20,308 bases of DNA from Planctomycetia bacterium (GTDB taxonomy: Bacteria; Planctomycetota; Phycisphaerae; Phycisphaerales; SM1A02): NCBI GenBank assembly GCA_005799475.1, contig SYGQ01000134.1, positions 1 to 20,308 of the forward strand, in the 5' to 3' direction. The notes below the pieces were generated by a model. It saw only the letters and a program-made list of their open reading frames with translations. It was not told where the DNA came from and searched no databases. The translations under genes were made by a program, and so were the position numbers. Each line of letters starts with the position of its first letter. The stretch's first letter is position 1. Below are positions 18,743 to 20,308 of this stretch, one piece after another.

Positions 18743-20308
18743 ATGGCCGCCCAAGGCAAGAGCACGCCCGAGACAGTCCGCATCATTTGCTCGATGCTGC
18801 GGATCAGCAAGACGATCAACCGTCGCGAGATCCTCAAGGACATCTCCATCTCGTACTTCCACGGTGCGAAGATCGGCGTGCTCGGACTCAACGGCAGCGG
18901 AAAGTCAACACTCCTGCGCATCATGGCGGGGATCGACACGGAGTTCGAGGGGACGATCGAACGAAGCTCAGGCTTCTCGATCGGGCTCCTCGAACAGGAG
19001 CCCCTTGCCAACGAGCGGCGGACGGTCCTCGAGGTCGTGAAGGAGGGTGCGTGCGACACCTACGCACGACTCGCTGAGTTTGACGAGATCAGTGCGGCAT
19101 TTGTCGATGACATGCCTGCGGAGGCGATGGATCGTCTCCTTGCGCGGCAGGCGCGCGTGCAAGAACAACTCGATGCCCTCGACGCATGGACGATCGATAG
19201 TCGCATCGAGATGGCCATGGACGCGCTTCGGTGCCCCCCAGCGGACCAGCCGCTCGATACGGTTTCCGGCGGCGAGCGTCGCCGTGTGGCGCTGACTCGA
19301 CTCCTGATGCAGAAGCCCGATGTGCTCCTCTTGGACGAGCCGACGAATCACCTCGATGCCGAGAGCGTCGCGTGGCTTGAACACCACTTGGCGCGCTATG
19401 AGGGCACGGTCATCGCGGTGACGCACGATCGATACTTCCTCGACAATGTGGCCGGCTGGATCCTCGAACTCGACCGTGGGATGGGGATCCCCTACAAGGG
19501 CAACTACACACAGTGGCTTGAGCAGAAGCAGTCTCGGCTCCAGGTCGAGGAGAAGCAGGCTTCGGCACGGCAGAAGGCGCTCGCGCGAGAACTCGAGTGG
19601 ATTCAGCAGAATCCAAAGGGGCGACAGTCCAAGAGCAAGGCGCGCGTGGCCAACTACGAGCGCATGCTTTCCGACGATGCCGCGCGGAGCAAGGCCGCCG
19701 AAATCGAGATCTTCATTCCACCTGGGCCGCGGTTGGGAACACTCGTCATCCACGCCAAGGATGTCACGAAGTCATTCGGCGACAAGATGCTGCTCGACGG
19801 CGCAAGTTTCGAGATTCCCGCCGGGGCCGTCGTTGGCGTGATTGGCCCCAATGGCGCGGGAAAGACCACGCTCTTCCGCATGATCATGGGGCTCGAGCGG
19901 GCCGATAGCGGCGAGTTCGTCGTCGGGGAAACCGTGCGACTGGGTCATGTCGAGCAACTTCGTGATGCCATCGACCCCAAGGCCTCCATCTGGCAGGCGA
20001 TTGCGGATGGGCAGGAGGAGATCATGCTCGGTCCGGTCAAAGTGAACAGTCGCGCGTATGTCGCACGGTTCGGCTTCACCGGCGCTGAGCAGCAGAAGTC
20101 CTGCGGCAGTCTCTCCGGCGGCGAGCGAAACCGCGTGCACTTGGCGACGATGCTGCGGCAAGGGAACAATGTGCTCCTCTTCGACGAACCCACCAACGAC
20201 CTCGATGTCAACACCATGCGAGCACTCGAAGAGGCGATCGAGAACTTCGGCGGCACGGCGGTGATCGTGAGCCACGACCGGTGGTTCCTCGACCGCGTGG
20301 CGACGCAC
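18743..20308 (+). CDS. ettA: Energy-dependent translational throttle protein EttA, cut by right edge
   Basis: The frame is open to the right edge: 522 residues are seen of about 555 expected. It is an ABC-F ATPase without membrane helices that binds the ribosomal E site and gates elongation by ATP/ADP ratio. ABC1: Walker A GLNGSGKS at 48-55, signature VSGGERRR at 174-181, Walker B LLLDEPTNHLD at 195-205. The arm and linker (about 240-320) carries the EttA-typical DNVAGWILELDRG...YKGNYTQWLEQK. ABC2: Walker A GPNGAGKT at 368-375, signature LSGGERNR at 457-464, Walker B VLLFDEPTNDLD at 477-488, then SHDRWFLDR. Both catalytic glutamates (E199, E482) are present. The start is set by the TAGGAT box and homology. 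The transcript leader would be only about 3 nt, with no ribosome-binding site. Confidence 0.96.
   Translation, partial: MAAQGKSTPETVRIICSMLRISKTINRREILKDISISYFHGAKIGVLGLNGSGKSTLLRIMAGIDTEFEGTIERSSGFSIGLLEQEPLANERRTVLEVVKEGACDTYARLAEFDEISAAFVDDMPAEAMDRLLARQARVQEQLDALDAWTIDSRIEMAMDALRCPPADQPLDTVSGGERRRVALTRLLMQKPDVLLLDEPTNHLDAESVAWLEHHLARYEGTVIAVTHDRYFLDNVAGWILELDRGMGIPYKGNYTQWLEQKQSRLQVEEKQASARQKALARELEWIQQNPKGRQSKSKARVANYERMLSDDAARSKAAEIEIFIPPGPRLGTLVIHAKDVTKSFGDKMLLDGASFEIPAGAVVGVIGPNGAGKTTLFRMIMGLERADSGEFVVGETVRLGHVEQLRDAIDPKASIWQAIADGQEEIMLGPVKVNSRAYVARFGFTGAEQQKSCGSLSGGERNRVHLATMLRQGNNVLLFDEPTNDLDVNTMRALEEAIENFGGTAVIVSHDRWFLDRVATH

Noticed and set aside
1..20308. -35 promoter elements to accompany the TANNNT boxes
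   Set aside because: I looked about 17 bp upstream of each box and found no shared TTGACA-like hexamer, so none is annotated. The -10 calls rest on position alone.

Overview
The window is a dense, GC-rich bacterial chromosome segment holding 20 protein-coding genes (one cut at each edge) and one tRNA. No mobile element, CRISPR array, rRNA or phage gene is visible, and the longest gene-free stretch is about 100 nt. Two membrane proteins (775-1590 and 8400-8762) carry CxxC...CxxC zinc ribbons at the C-terminus. The first has the form YCMRCGH...CSECGH, a fusion I associate with Planctomycetota. With the high GC, and dnaN, mnmG and atpG each outside their usual operons, I infer a planctomycete, probably of the Phycisphaerae type. 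That placement is inference; no marker such as rRNA is present.

Layout: (1) 1-1590: a divergent pair, a gene cut by the left edge (minus) and a lipoprotein plus zinc-ribbon membrane protein operon (plus). (2) 1559-2191: Mn-type superoxide dismutase on minus, overlapping the previous gene tail to tail. (3) 2257-5053: a ThiD2-ThiE thiamine fusion, a PhnP-like metallo-beta-lactamase and a solitary ATP synthase gamma gene. (4) 5074-5559: a rhodanese-fold lipoprotein with no cysteine in its active loop (minus). (5) 5558-7197: a DsbD-alpha-like secreted protein and a secreted redoxin, translationally coupled. (6) 7214-8347: DNA polymerase sliding clamp dnaN (minus). (7) 8400-8762: a small zinc-ribbon membrane protein. 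(8) 8771-9415: an unrecognised cytosolic protein (minus). (9) 9477-10390: low-molecular-weight phosphatase and rpiB. (10) 10404-11873: M17 leucyl aminopeptidase (minus). (11) 11906-14041: mnmG followed by tRNA-Thr(UGU). (12) 14082-18643: an HD-GYP sensor whose stop overlaps the start of a Zn/Mn-type ABC importer (binding protein, ATPase, permease). (13) 18743 to the right edge: ettA.

The most interesting signal is in the spacers. Almost every first gene of a transcription unit has a TANNNT hexamer placed so that transcription would begin on, or within about five nucleotides of, the start codon. In six genes exactly 6 nt separate hexamer and start codon. Genes inside operons instead overlap their upstream neighbour, usually by 4 nt, and most have a GAGG/GGAG ribosome-binding site 5-10 nt upstream. 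The window therefore appears to use two initiation modes: leaderless first genes and Shine-Dalgarno-led internal genes. The rule also fixes several start codons, including GTG starts for thiE and the 8400 gene. In two divergent pairs the whole regulatory space is about 30 bp, with two back-to-back -10 boxes 5-6 bp apart.

Functionally this is mostly housekeeping: thiamine, pentose phosphate, translation and tRNA modification, replication, ATP synthesis, redox and metal uptake. The most suggestive new link is the membrane HD-GYP cyclic-di-GMP-type sensor fused by overlap to a Zn/Mn importer operon.
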